A DNA stretch of 64,000 nucleotides from Thermomonas fusca DSM 15424 (GTDB lineage Bacteria > Pseudomonadota > Gammaproteobacteria > Xanthomonadales > Xanthomonadaceae). Below the pieces are notes generated by a model that was not told the DNA's origin, searched no databases, and saw nothing but the letters and a program-made list of their open reading frames with translations. Both the position numbers and the translations under genes were made by a program. This document shows positions 53,495-62,182 of this stretch, piece after piece. Position 1 is the first letter of the stretch. Each line of letters starts with the position of its first letter. The stretch spans positions 1-64,000 of the forward strand of contig NZ_AUIV01000011.1 in NCBI RefSeq assembly GCF_000423885.1. Reading direction: 5' to 3'.

Positions 53495-54843
53495 ACAACC
53501 CCTCCCGGATATGCCTGCTGATCGTCGGCATGCACCGCAGCGGTACCTCGGCGGTGGCCGGCAGCCTGGCGCGCCTTGGCCTGCCCATGGGCGAGCACCT
53601 GCTTGCAGCCGGCGAGGACAATCCGAAGGGTTACTTCGAACACGAAGAGGCGGTGCGCATCGACGATGCGCTGTTGGATGCCCTTGGCCGCCGCTGGGAC
53701 GACCCGCGCGAGTTGCCGGAAGGATGGTTGCGGACGCCGGCGGCGGATGATGCGCGTGTTGCAATCGCCGGCCTGCTCGAGCGCGAGTTTTCCGCCGCGG
53801 GCCTGTTCGCACTGAAGGACCCGCGCCTGTGCCGGTTGCTGCCGCTGTGGCTCGAGACCCTGCGCGCCACGGGGATAGAACCGCGCGTTCTGCTGGTGGT
53901 GCGCCACCCGGCCGAGGTCGCGGCGTCGCTGGCGAAGCGCAACGGGTTTTCACCCGCGTTGTCGCAGTTACTCTGGCTGGAGCACATGTTGGCCGCAGAG
54001 CGCGACTCACGCGACTGCGCGCGCGCGGTGGTTACCTACGATGACCTCATCGCGGCACCCGAGGCCACGCTTGGCCAGGCTGTGACCGCGCTGAATCTCG
54101 GCCACCTCGTCGCCATGCCGGATGGAGCGAAATTGTCGGGATTCGTGTCTGCCGGCGACCGGCATTTTTCCGGCGGACCCGCGTTGGCTGCCGCTGCAGG
54201 GGCCCATGATGACCTCGGCGCCGATGCGATGTCGCTGTTGACGCGCCTGCCGGTTGACGCGACTCGATTCGATGGCTTGCGACAGCGCCTGCGCGAAAGC
54301 CTGTCGCCGTTTCTTGCGCTGCTGGAGAGCCTGGCTTCGCAGTCGCTGGAGGCAAGGCGGCGATCCGTGGCGGCGGTAGTCGACGTGGCACGGGTGCAAT
54401 CCGAATTGAATGCGCAGATCGAATGGTCGCGCACGGCGGTGGCGGAGCGGGAAGCGCTACAGGCTGCGCTTGCGGAAGCGCGCTCCGCGCTCGCGGCGCA
54501 GGTCGAATGGTCCCAAACCGCCGTGGCGGAGCGCGAAGCGCTTCAGGCCGCGCTTGCGGAAGCGCGCTCCGCGCTCGCGGCACAGATCGAATGGTCGCAA
54601 GCAGCAGTGGTGGAGCGTGAGGCACTGCAGGCGGAGCTGGCCGGGACGCGCTCGGCGCTTACGGCGCAGATCGCCTGGTCTGAAGGAGCGGTGGTGGAGC
54701 GCACGGCGCTGAATCAAAGAATCCATGACCTACAATTGGCGCTTTTGCGCTACGAGGCGACCCTGATCGGCCGCCTGCAGCGTCGGTGGATGGCGTGGCG
54801 CGATGGACGCGCGCAACTGCGGAAGGACACAACAACCCCATGA
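53491..54843 (+). CDS. Sulfotransferase fused to a 4 x 28-residue repeat coiled coil
   Basis: A 450-residue protein. Residues 1-250 are a PAPS-dependent sulfotransferase: GMHRSGTS at 13-20 binds the 5'-phosphosulfate and VRHPAEVAASL at 137-147 carries the 3'-phosphate Arg and Ser. Residues 308-419 are four 28-residue repeats (consensus AQIEWSQTAVAEREALQAAL then AEARSALA), four heptads each, predicted coiled coil. A basic amphipathic end (LIGRLQRRWMAWRDGRAQLRK) could bind membrane (described by its ends LIGRLQ and AQLRK). GTG 53491 overlaps the wzt stop and has AGGA 8 bases upstream; ATG 53482 is an alternative. A chain-capping role is inferred from context. Confidence 0.85.
   Translation: MNNPSRICLLIVGMHRSGTSAVAGSLARLGLPMGEHLLAAGEDNPKGYFEHEEAVRIDDALLDALGRRWDDPRELPEGWLRTPAADDARVAIAGLLEREFSAAGLFALKDPRLCRLLPLWLETLRATGIEPRVLLVVRHPAEVAASLAKRNGFSPALSQLLWLEHMLAAERDSRDCARAVVTYDDLIAAPEATLGQAVTALNLGHLVAMPDGAKLSGFVSAGDRHFSGGPALAAAAGAHDDLGADAMSLLTRLPVDATRFDGLRQRLRESLSPFLALLESLASQSLEARRRSVAAVVDVARVQSELNAQIEWSRTAVAEREALQAALAEARSALAAQVEWSQTAVAEREALQAALAEARSALAAQIEWSQAAVVEREALQAELAGTRSALTAQIAWSEGAVVERTALNQRIHDLQLALLRYEATLIGRLQRRWMAWRDGRAQLRKDTTTP
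54412..54747 (+). repeat. 84-bp tandem repeat, four units, within the sulfotransferase gene
   Basis: Units begin at 54412, 54496, 54580 and 54664 with GCGCAGATCGAATGG or close variants, exactly 84 bp apart. The first three are nearly identical and the fourth has diverged. 84 bp is 28 codons, so unit gain or loss would keep frame. Confidence 0.95.
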
Positions 54844-55991
54844 TTTACTTCACCTCGATCTGCGCGAACTACCTGCCGAAGGCGATGGCCCTGGCCGAAT
54901 CGGTCAAGACGCACTGCCGCGACGCGACCTTCGTGTTGTGCCTGGTGGAACGCGAGATCCCCCAGGCCGCCAGCGGATTTCCGCATTTCGATCAGATCAT
55001 CCTGGCGAAGGACGCCGGCTGGGAGGACTTCGACCAGTTCATCTTCCGCCATTCGATCGTGGAGGCGTCCACCGCGGTCAAGCCGCAGTTCCTTCGCCAT
55101 CTGATCGAACGGTTTCCCGAGCGCGACAAGTTCGCCTATCTGGATCCAGACGTGCTGGTGTACAGCGCCTTCAATGAACTGGAGGATGTGCTGGACCGCG
55201 CGTCGGTGGTGGTCTGCCCGCACCTGTTGCGGCCGGGCAACATCGACATGGAGATCAGTTCGCTGGCCCATGGCACTTACAACCTCGGCTTCGTCGCGGT
55301 TGCCCGCAGCGACAACTCGAGACGCTTCCTCGATTGGTGGGCGGAACGCCTGTTCCTGTTCTGCTACGACGACAAGAGCCGTGGCATCTTCACGGACCAG
55401 AAGTGGATCGACCTGGCGCCAAGCTTCTTTGATGTCCACATCCTGAAGCACCACGGCTATGACTTCGCTACCTGGTCGCTGCTGGGAAGCGATCTGCGCA
55501 AGGCCGAAGCGGGTGGGTATGTGGTCAATGGCGATCCGCTCCGTTTCATCCACTTCTCGGGGCTGGATTCCGGGATGATCGAGCGAGCCATGGGCTGGTG
55601 GTTGACCGAGGAAAATCGCCCGGAGTTCGAGGCACTGTACCGCGACTATCTGCGCAAGCTGGATGCACATGGGCAGGCGACGCTGGGCAAGACGCCCTGG
55701 TCCTACTCGAACTATTCGAGCGGCACGTCTGTTTCCCGCGAGGCACGAGTCCGGTACCGCGACCCGGCGCTGTGGCAGGCGGTACCGCAGCCTTTCGCCA
55801 GCTGCGATGACGAGATCCTGCAGCAGGGGGGCGGGGCCGTGACCACCGCCGGCACCGCGGGCGAAGTTCCCACGCTGCGGATGTCGCCAAACCCGGGACT
55901 GCTGGACAAGTTCGCCTGGTCGACCCTGGAGATCGGGTTCGGGCCGACCCTGGCCAAGGCGCTCAGGAAGCTGGCTGGCGCGAGGCGCTGA
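54840..55991 (+). CDS. Glycosyltransferase-like protein (GT8/nucleotide-sugar fold)
   Basis: A 383-residue cytoplasmic protein. The N-terminal GT-A fold is shown by YFTSICANYLPKAMALAESV and the metal-binding FAYLDPDVLVYSAF (DPD as a DxD motif), with SLAHGTYNLGFVAV and FTDQKWIDLAPSFF downstream. It resembles proteins often found in O-antigen/capsule clusters that transfer a sugar to the growing chain; donor and acceptor are unknown. ATG 54840 overlaps the previous stop region. Confidence 0.82.
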   Translation: MIYFTSICANYLPKAMALAESVKTHCRDATFVLCLVEREIPQAASGFPHFDQIILAKDAGWEDFDQFIFRHSIVEASTAVKPQFLRHLIERFPERDKFAYLDPDVLVYSAFNELEDVLDRASVVVCPHLLRPGNIDMEISSLAHGTYNLGFVAVARSDNSRRFLDWWAERLFLFCYDDKSRGIFTDQKWIDLAPSFFDVHILKHHGYDFATWSLLGSDLRKAEAGGYVVNGDPLRFIHFSGLDSGMIERAMGWWLTEENRPEFEALYRDYLRKLDAHGQATLGKTPWSYSNYSSGTSVSREARVRYRDPALWQAVPQPFASCDDEILQQGGGAVTTAGTAGEVPTLRMSPNPGLLDKFAWSTLEIGFGPTLAKALRKLAGARR

Positions 55992-55992
55992 A

Positions 55993-56865
55993 GTGGCGGT
56001 ATCCGGGCATCTGGTCTCGATCGTCATCCCCTGCTTCAACGCGGGGGCGACGCTCGACGAAACCATGCGGTCTGCGCTGGCGCAGACCCATCCCGACATC
56101 GAGGTGGTGATCGTCGACGACGGATCGACCGATGCGGACACGCTGGAACTGCTGCGCCGTTGCCCGTGGCCCCGCACCCGCGTCCTGTACCAGGAGAATG
56201 CCGGGCCGGCGGCCGCGCGTAATCATGGCATCACTGCATCGAGCGGCCGCTACATCCTGCCGCTCGATGCCGATGACCTGATTGATCCCAGCTACGTCGC
56301 CAAGGCGGCCGCGGTGCTGGATAGCGCCGGGGAGGTCGGCATCGTCTACTGCAAAGCCAACAGGTTCGGCGCGGAAAACGGGCCCTGGCAGCTGCCGCCC
56401 TACACGCTGCGGGAGCTTGTGATCGACAACGTGATTTTCGTCACCAGCCTGTTCCGTCGCGAGGATTGGGAGCGTGTCGGCGGGTTCAGCGAGTCGTTGA
56501 GGCGGGGCGTCGAGGACTACGATTTCTGGGTGAAGATCGTCGCCTTGGGCCGGGAAGTCCGCCAGCTGGACGAATATCTGTTCCACTACCGCGTCGGCCA
56601 TGTTTCCCGTACCACCGGGTTCAACGCCGACCGGGCCGCGGTCGTCGGCACGTATGCAGAGATTTTCCGGAACAACCTGGAATTCTTCGGTCGCAACGCC
56701 GAGATACTGTTCGAGCACCGGTTCGGCCTGCATGACGAGTTGGCCCGCTATCGCGCGCGCTATGGATGGCTGGAGCAGGTACTGGCCCGCAGGCCGTGGT
56801 TGTTGAGGTTGGCGAAGCGGTTGCATCGGCTGCTGCCGGGCGCTTCCGGTGGTCGTCGAGGCTGA
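55993..56865 (+). CDS. Glycosyltransferase family 2
   Basis: A 290-residue GT-A enzyme starting VSIVIPCFNAGATLDETMRS. Nucleotide-binding VVIVDDGSTDADT and metal site LPLDADDLIDPSY (DAD) are clear. GVEDYDFWVKIV is the ED-box catalytic region. Cytoplasmic, no membrane helix. GTG start. Specificity unknown; likely builds the polymer exported by Wzm/Wzt. Confidence 0.9.
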   Translation: MAVSGHLVSIVIPCFNAGATLDETMRSALAQTHPDIEVVIVDDGSTDADTLELLRRCPWPRTRVLYQENAGPAAARNHGITASSGRYILPLDADDLIDPSYVAKAAAVLDSAGEVGIVYCKANRFGAENGPWQLPPYTLRELVIDNVIFVTSLFRREDWERVGGFSESLRRGVEDYDFWVKIVALGREVRQLDEYLFHYRVGHVSRTTGFNADRAAVVGTYAEIFRNNLEFFGRNAEILFEHRFGLHDELARYRARYGWLEQVLARRPWLLRLAKRLHRLLPGASGGRRG

Positions 56866-56870
56866 GAAGG

Positions 56871-57434
56871 ATGTCGATGCGCCATGCCCCGGTCTTGATC
56901 CGCAGACTACTCGCCATCGCCACGGTGGCAGGGCTGCTGTTGTCCACGAGTTGCCGCGAGCGTGCCGTTCCCGGCGGAAGTGGGCATTACTGGAATGGAT
57001 CGGCTGCTGGTCGAGAGGTGGTTCGCGCGGAGAAGGTCGACGCGGCAGCGGCGCAGCGACTGGCATCGGCGCACTGGACCAGGCAGGCCTGCAGTCTGGA
57101 CATGGTGGACCAGGGCCCGCCGGGTGTGGAAATCAGCCGGAAAGACGTGCACCGGTTGGACGGTTTCCTGCTCGGGCAGGATGGACTTGCCGCAGGCGGG
57201 TTCCATGTAGTGCTCAAGGGAGCGGACCAGTTCCGGGCGCCCGCCCGGACTGGCAAGGCCCGGCCGGATGTCGCTGCTTATTTCAGGCGCCCCGAACTGG
57301 CGGCCGCCGGATTCGAGATCGGCCTTTCGCTGGCGGCGGTGCCGCCAGGCGCCTATGAAGTCGTCTTCCTGATCGACCGCCCGCAGGGCGATTACTTCTG
57401 TGAGAGTGGCAAGCGCATTCGCGTGGTTGAATGA
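56871..57434 (+). CDS. Small lipoprotein in the glycan cluster
   Basis: A 187-residue exported protein: signal sequence with lipobox ending STSC (Cys about 26), then a soluble domain of about 150 residues with no motif I recognise. Pattern GFLLGQDGLAAGGFHVVL and PPGAYEVVFLIDRPQGDYF suggest a beta-sandwich. It sits between a GT2 and a polytopic protein and may help modify or anchor the surface glycan, which is inference. ATG 56871 or 56877 may be the start. Confidence 0.65.
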   Translation: MSMRHAPVLIRRLLAIATVAGLLLSTSCRERAVPGGSGHYWNGSAAGREVVRAEKVDAAAAQRLASAHWTRQACSLDMVDQGPPGVEISRKDVHRLDGFLLGQDGLAAGGFHVVLKGADQFRAPARTGKARPDVAAYFRRPELAAAGFEIGLSLAAVPPGAYEVVFLIDRPQGDYFCESGKRIRVVE

Positions 57435-58873
57435 GGCGTGCCAGGAGGATGAAGGCCGATGATCCACAACCGCTAGCCATGGGCACCTACCGAACCTCCC
57501 TGTTGATCGTCGCTCCGATCGTGGCGACGATTCTGGTGGCAATCCATGCGCCTGGGCAGATGTCCGTGGACAGCGTGACGGCGCTCTACGAGAGCCTGGC
57601 TGGCCAAGCCGTCGGCTGGGGGCCGCCGTTCTTTGCTGCAGTGCTGGCCTGGCTTGGTGGCGGCAGCTTGGGGGCTGCGATATTCGTCGCGCTGAATACC
57701 CTGGCAACCTATGGCGCGTTCGTGGCGCTCCTGCTGGCTGGGGTGGAGCCCGGACGGTTCATGCGCTGGCGGGTGCTGGCTGCGCTGGTGCTGGCCGTCA
57801 ATCCGCTCTTCATGTTCTATGTCGGGATTCTCTGGAAAGACGTCTTACTGGCCACCTGTGCGGCTTCGGCAATCGTCCTCCTGCTGCTGCTGCCGCGCTG
57901 GCGGGGCGTTCCATTCTGGCTGTCGGTGCTGTGCGCCACGATCTGCATCGCCGCGCTGCCGCTGATCCGGCAGCAGGGCGTCCTGTTGTCGGTTCCGTTG
58001 GCGCTGGCGAGCGCCTGGAGCGTGGCGAGCCGCTTTGCCCTCACTCGTCCCTTCCGTATGGCCATTGCGGCGGGCGTGCTTGTGCTCACGGGCATGGCCA
58101 GTGGCTTGTTGGCGAAGGCGGCGGCAAGCCGTGTGGCGCCCCTACCTGCCAGTCCGGTATCGGTAGGGATCGCTACGATCCAGGTCTACGACATCATCGG
58201 CATGGTCGCCTACGCCCGGCCGGACGATGCTGCTGCATGGACGGAGGCGGACAAGGTGGCCATTCGCCGCATGCAGGTGGGCTACAGTCCGGAGCGCATC
58301 GATACGCTCTGGCGCGACGAAGCCGTGCGTGGATACTCCGACAGCTTGACTGGCGGACGCCTGCAGGCCGTCTGGTGGGCGGGGATCAAGCATGATCCGA
58401 TGGCGTACCTGACCCATAGGGGCCAGGCATTCGCTGCATTGATGGGCGTGGGTGGCGTGATCGGATGCGTTCCGGCCTACTGGGGGGTCGCCGGTGACAG
58501 CCGGCAACTCGCGGCCGTGGGCTTGACCGAGGAAATGGATCCGCGGGACCGCATGCTGGGCAGGCTGGCAGGATGGTTGGCGCCCTCGCCGGTATTCCGC
58601 CACTGGTGGTATGCGGGACTGTTGCTGGTCGCGGGCGTCTTCCTGTTCTGCAAGAACGAGGGGGGCGAGGCTTTCGCGGCCAGGGCCTCGGCGGTGGGTG
58701 CGGGCTCCTATCTGCTTTCATTCCTGCCGACGACGATTGCCTGCGACGTCCGCTACCTGTATCCGGTTGCGCTGATCGCGACGCTGCTCTGCATTCATAC
58801 GCTGCTGCGTCCGCGCGGGTTGGTAGGGGCGGCACCATCGGCCCGGGCGTCCATGGGGGCCGATAATGACTGA
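57431..58873 (+). CDS. Polytopic membrane protein, probable GT-C/Gtr-type glycosyltransferase
   Basis: A 480-residue inner-membrane protein with about 9-11 hydrophobic helices and a periplasmic-looking loop between about 240 and 330 (AYARPDDAAAWTEADK, SPERIDTLWRDEAV). Followed directly by gtrB- and gtrA-like genes, it is placed like the serotype-specific Gtr enzyme that moves a sugar from undecaprenyl phosphate to O-antigen in the periplasm. No DxD at the first loop is obvious. ATG 57431 overlaps the preceding stop. Confidence 0.7.
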   Translation: MRRARRMKADDPQPLAMGTYRTSLLIVAPIVATILVAIHAPGQMSVDSVTALYESLAGQAVGWGPPFFAAVLAWLGGGSLGAAIFVALNTLATYGAFVALLLAGVEPGRFMRWRVLAALVLAVNPLFMFYVGILWKDVLLATCAASAIVLLLLLPRWRGVPFWLSVLCATICIAALPLIRQQGVLLSVPLALASAWSVASRFALTRPFRMAIAAGVLVLTGMASGLLAKAAASRVAPLPASPVSVGIATIQVYDIIGMVAYARPDDAAAWTEADKVAIRRMQVGYSPERIDTLWRDEAVRGYSDSLTGGRLQAVWWAGIKHDPMAYLTHRGQAFAALMGVGGVIGCVPAYWGVAGDSRQLAAVGLTEEMDPRDRMLGRLAGWLAPSPVFRHWWYAGLLLVAGVFLFCKNEGGEAFAARASAVGAGSYLLSFLPTTIACDVRYLYPVALIATLLCIHTLLRPRGLVGAAPSARASMGADND

Positions 58874-58888
58874 TCAGGGGAGGCGGGT

Positions 58889-59863
58889 ATGACCGGAGCG
58901 CAGGCGCCTTGCAGGATCGGCGTGGTCATCCCCTGCTTCAAGGTGACCGGGCAGATCCTGGCCGTGCTGGCGGCGGTGCCTGGCATTGTCGAGCGCATCT
59001 ACTGCGTGGACGATGCCTGCCCCGAGGGGAGCGGTGATTTCATCCGGACGAATTGTTTCGATCCCAGAGTGCAGGTAATTCGCCATGCCCGCAACGAGGG
59101 GGTGGGTGGCGCGGTGATGACCGGGTACCGGGAGGCGATCAGCGCGGGCATCGATATGATCGTCAAGATCGATGGTGATGGACAGATGGACCCGGCGCTG
59201 CTGCCGCGGTTCGTTGCCCCGATCGTGGCGGGCGATGCCGACTACACCAAGGGCAACCGCTTCTACGATCTTCGCTACATCGCCCGAATGCCTGCTATGC
59301 GGCTGGCCGGCAACGCGGTGCTGTCTTTCATGAACAAGTTCTCGACCGGCTACTGGGACATTTTCGATCCCACCAACGGATATACCGCGATCTCGGCGCG
59401 CGTGGCGTCGTTGCTGCCGATGGACAGGATCAGCAGGCGCTATTTCTTCGAGTCGGACATGTTGTTCCGGCTGGGCACGTTCAGGGCCGTGGTCCTGGAT
59501 GTCCCGATGGACGCGCGTTACGGCGACGAGGTCAGCAATCTCCGGATAGGCAAGGTGTTGCCGGAGTTCCTTCGCAAGCATTCGACGAACTTTTTCAAGC
59601 GGATCTTCTACAACTATTTCCTGCGGGACGTTTCCATCGCATCGCTGGAGTTGCTGGTGGGAATCGGCCTCTGCGTGTTCGGCACAGTTTATGGGGGCTG
59701 GCATTGGTGGCAATCGCTGGCCACACAGCAGGTGGCGGCGACAGGAGTGATCATGCTCGCCGCGATGCCGGTGCTGATAGGCCTGCAACTGCTGCTTGCG
59801 TTCCTTGCCTATGACATCGCAGGGGTGCCGCGGAATACGCTCACGCCCGGGCTATGGGGCTGA
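58889..59863 (+). CDS. GtrB-like polyprenyl-phosphate glycosyltransferase
   Basis: A 324-residue GT2-family enzyme with a cytoplasmic catalytic domain: CRIGVVIPCFKVTGQI, VDDACPEGSGD and KIDGDGQMDP (DGD metal site). Two C-terminal helices lie at about 250-270 and 285-308. It resembles dolichol-phosphate mannose synthase/GtrB, which charges undecaprenyl phosphate with a sugar for flipping by GtrA. The sugar is unknown. Confidence 0.9.
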   Translation: MTGAQAPCRIGVVIPCFKVTGQILAVLAAVPGIVERIYCVDDACPEGSGDFIRTNCFDPRVQVIRHARNEGVGGAVMTGYREAISAGIDMIVKIDGDGQMDPALLPRFVAPIVAGDADYTKGNRFYDLRYIARMPAMRLAGNAVLSFMNKFSTGYWDIFDPTNGYTAISARVASLLPMDRISRRYFFESDMLFRLGTFRAVVLDVPMDARYGDEVSNLRIGKVLPEFLRKHSTNFFKRIFYNYFLRDVSIASLELLVGIGLCVFGTVYGGWHWWQSLATQQVAATGVIMLAAMPVLIGLQLLLAFLAYDIAGVPRNTLTPGLWG

Positions 59864-59866
59864 CGT

Positions 59867-60271
59867 GTGAGCAGGCCTTCCACGATATCCGGCTTGCCTC
59901 GCCAAGTACTTGCCTATTTCATCGTGGGGGGGATTGCACTGTGCGTGGACTGGGCTGCGTTCGTGTGGATGACCTGGTTGGAGCTTGGCACTGCGCCAGC
60001 CAACCTGGGGGCGCGATTGCTGGGCGCGTTGGCGGCCTACAGCCTCAACGGCCTGTTCACCTTCCGCGAGGAAGGAGCCAGTAAGCTCGGCTGGCAACGC
60101 ATGCTGCGCTATGGAGTGCTCTGGTGCGGGATGACCGTTGCCAGCACCGCGGCGCTGGTGATGGTCAACCGCGTGCTTGGGGTGCAAGTGGCATGGTTGG
60201 CCAAACCGCTGGTCGAGCTGGTGCTGGCAGCTTGTTCTTTTCTGGCATGCAGGTACTGGGTCTACAAATGA
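59867..60271 (+). CDS. GtrA family flippase
   Basis: A 134-residue protein with four hydrophobic helices. It has the GtrA-family pattern [33 protein letters not shown] and [12 protein letters not shown]. GtrA flips undecaprenyl-phosphate-sugars across the inner membrane. GTG start 3 bases after the gtrB-like stop. It ends the cluster. Confidence 0.92.
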   Translation: MSRPSTISGLPRQVLAYFIVGGIALCVDWAAFVWMTWLELGTAPANLGARLLGALAAYSLNGLFTFREEGASKLGWQRMLRYGVLWCGMTVASTAALVMVNRVLGVQVAWLAKPLVELVLAACSFLACRYWVYK

Positions 60272-60297
60272 AGAAGGAGCCGATAGGCTCCTTCTTC
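60270..60297. terminator. Hairpin between converging gtrA-like and etfA
   Basis: Perfect 12-bp stem GAAGAAGGAGCC/GGCTCCTTCTTC with a GATA loop. It overlaps the stop of the gtrA-like gene and lies between converging genes. Confidence 0.7.
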
Positions 60298-60326
60298 ACC
60301 TCAATCATTCGATGGTCTGTCGCGAG

Positions 60327-61268
60327 TCAGCCCAGCGCCGCTTCCAGCTCCGGCAGGATCTGGAACAGATCCCCCACCAGGCCGATGTCCGCGATCTCGA
60401 AGATCGGCGCGTCGCCGTCCTTGTTGATGGCCACGATCGTGCCGGCGTCCTTGATGCCGGTGAGGTGCTGGATGGCGCCGCTGATGCCGACGGCGACGTA
60501 CAGCTCCGGGGCGATGATCTTGCCGGTCTGGCCGACCTGCAGTTCGTTCGGCACGTAGCCGGCGTCGACCGCCGCGCGCGAGGCGCCCACCGCCGCGCCC
60601 AGCTTGTCGGCCAGCGCGTAGATGACCTTGAAGTTCTCCTCGCTGCCGACGCCGCGGCCGCCGGAGACCACGCGCTTGGCGCTCTGCAGGTCGGGGCGGT
60701 CGGACTTGCCGGCGGCCAGGCCCTTGAAGCGGGTGTGCGCGGGCAGAGCGGCATCGACGCTGGTGGCTTCGACCGCGGCGCTGCCGCCCTGCGCGGCTTC
60801 CGGCCAGGAGGCGGTGCGCACAGTGGCGACCACGACCTGGTCGGCCGGTGCCTCGACGGTGATGATGGCGTTGCCGGCGTAGATCGGGCGCTTGAAGGTG
60901 TGGCTGCCTTCCACCGCCATCAGGTCGGAGACCTGGTTCACGCCCAGCAGCGCGGCGACGCAGGGCATCAGGTCCTTGCCGAAGGTGGTGGACGGCCCGA
61001 ACACGTGGCTGTAGCCCTGGGCCAGCGCCGCGACCTGCGGGGCCAGCACCTGCGCGATGGCATCGGCATTGGCGGGGTTGGCGACGGTCAGCACCTTGCG
61101 CACGCCGGCGATCTGCGCGGCCTGCGCGGCGACGGCGGCCGGGTCGGCGGCCAGCACCACGACGTCGATGGCGGCGGGCGAGAGCGCCTGCGCGGCGGAC
61201 ACGGTCTTGGCGGTGGCGGCGTTGAGCTTGCCGCCCAGGTGTTCGGCAACGATCAGGACGTTGGACAT
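60327..61268 (-). CDS. etfA: Electron transfer flavoprotein alpha subunit
   Basis: A 313-residue FAD-binding subunit. The N-terminal domain starts [14 protein letters not shown]; the C-terminal FAD domain has [30 protein letters not shown] and [22 protein letters not shown] carries electrons from acyl-CoA and related dehydrogenases to ETF-ubiquinone oxidoreductase, whose gene starts past the right edge. It overlaps the etfB stop by one base. In Xanthomonas etfA is one border of the variable LPS cluster. Confidence 0.96.
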   Translation of the reverse strand: MSNVLIVAEHLGGKLNAATAKTVSAAQALSPAAIDVVVLAADPAAVAAQAAQIAGVRKVLTVANPANADAIAQVLAPQVAALAQGYSHVFGPSTTFGKDLMPCVAALLGVNQVSDLMAVEGSHTFKRPIYAGNAIITVEAPADQVVVATVRTASWPEAAQGGSAAVEATSVDAALPAHTRFKGLAAGKSDRPDLQSAKRVVSGGRGVGSEENFKVIYALADKLGAAVGASRAAVDAGYVPNELQVGQTGKIIAPELYVAVGISGAIQHLTGIKDAGTIVAINKDGDAPIFEIADIGLVGDLFQILPELEAALG

Positions 61269-62014
61269 CACAGGAGCCCCTTCTGCTTGAGCGCGGCGAC
61301 CAGCTCGGCCGCATCCTTCACCATCACCCCGCGGCTGCGCTTGGCCGGCGCTGCGTAGTGGGTGGTCTTGAGCGAGTCGTTGGCATCGACGCCGAGGTCG
61401 CTGAAAGCGATGGTTTCGAGCGGCTTGCTCTTGGCCTTCATGATGTCGGGCAGCTTGATGAAGCGCGGCTCGTTGAGGCGCAGGTCGGTGGTGACCACCG
61501 CCGGCAGGTCGACTTCCAGCGTTTCCAGGCCGGCATCGACCTCGCGGACCACGGTGGCCTTGCCATCGGCAACATCCAGCTTGGACGCGAAGGTGGCCTG
61601 CGGGCGGCCCCACAGCGTGGCCAGCATCTGACCGGTCTGGCTGGCGTCGTCGTCGATCGCCTGCTTGCCGAGGATGACCAGGTCCGGCTGTTCCTTCTCG
61701 ATCAGCTTGAGCAGGGCGCGGGCCGCGGTCAGTGGCTGCACCGGGCCGTCGGCGACCACGTGGATGGCGCGGTTGGCGCCCATCGCCAGACCGTTGCGTA
61801 GGTGCGGCTGGGCGTCGGCGGGCGCAATCGTGGCGACCACCACTTCGCTGGCGATGCCCTTGTCGCGCAGGCGCAGGGCTTCTTCCAGCGCGATGTCGTC
61901 GAACGGGTTGGGCGACAGCTTGACGCCGTCGGTGACCACGCCGGAACCGTCCGGCTTGACCTGGATGCGGACGTTGTAGTCCACCACGCGCTTGTAGCCG
62001 ACGAGGATCTTCAT
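61268..62014 (-). CDS. etfB: Electron transfer flavoprotein beta subunit
   Basis: A 248-residue AMP-binding subunit: KILVGYKRVVDYNVRI at the start, MNPFDDIALEEALRL-type motif (here NPFDDIALEEALRLRDKG), and LPAVVTTDLRLNEPRFIKLPDIMKAKSK (ends diagnostic) as the ETF recognition segment. It precedes etfA in one operon and is divergent from scoA. Confidence 0.97.
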   Translation of the reverse strand: MKILVGYKRVVDYNVRIQVKPDGSGVVTDGVKLSPNPFDDIALEEALRLRDKGIASEVVVATIAPADAQPHLRNGLAMGANRAIHVVADGPVQPLTAARALLKLIEKEQPDLVILGKQAIDDDASQTGQMLATLWGRPQATFASKLDVADGKATVVREVDAGLETLEVDLPAVVTTDLRLNEPRFIKLPDIMKAKSKPLETIAFSDLGVDANDSLKTTHYAAPAKRSRGVMVKDAAELVAALKQKGLL

Positions 62015-62182
62015 CGTGCGGATGTCCTTGCTGGAGCGAGAAAGGGGCCTTTCGAGCCGACCGCCTATTTTAGCGGACGCCCGGCCGCGCTGCCTGCGCG
62101 ACCGGCGATTGCCCGAAAGTACGCTGGGTGTTCTCGCACGAATCGCTAGAATGGCTGCTCTACCCGCATTGGAGAACGGCCC

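Noticed and set aside
54412..54747. Regular repeats that might suggest a CRISPR array
   Set aside because: Units are directly adjacent without spacers, are a multiple of three long and lie within a clear coding frame. No cas genes are present anywhere in the window.
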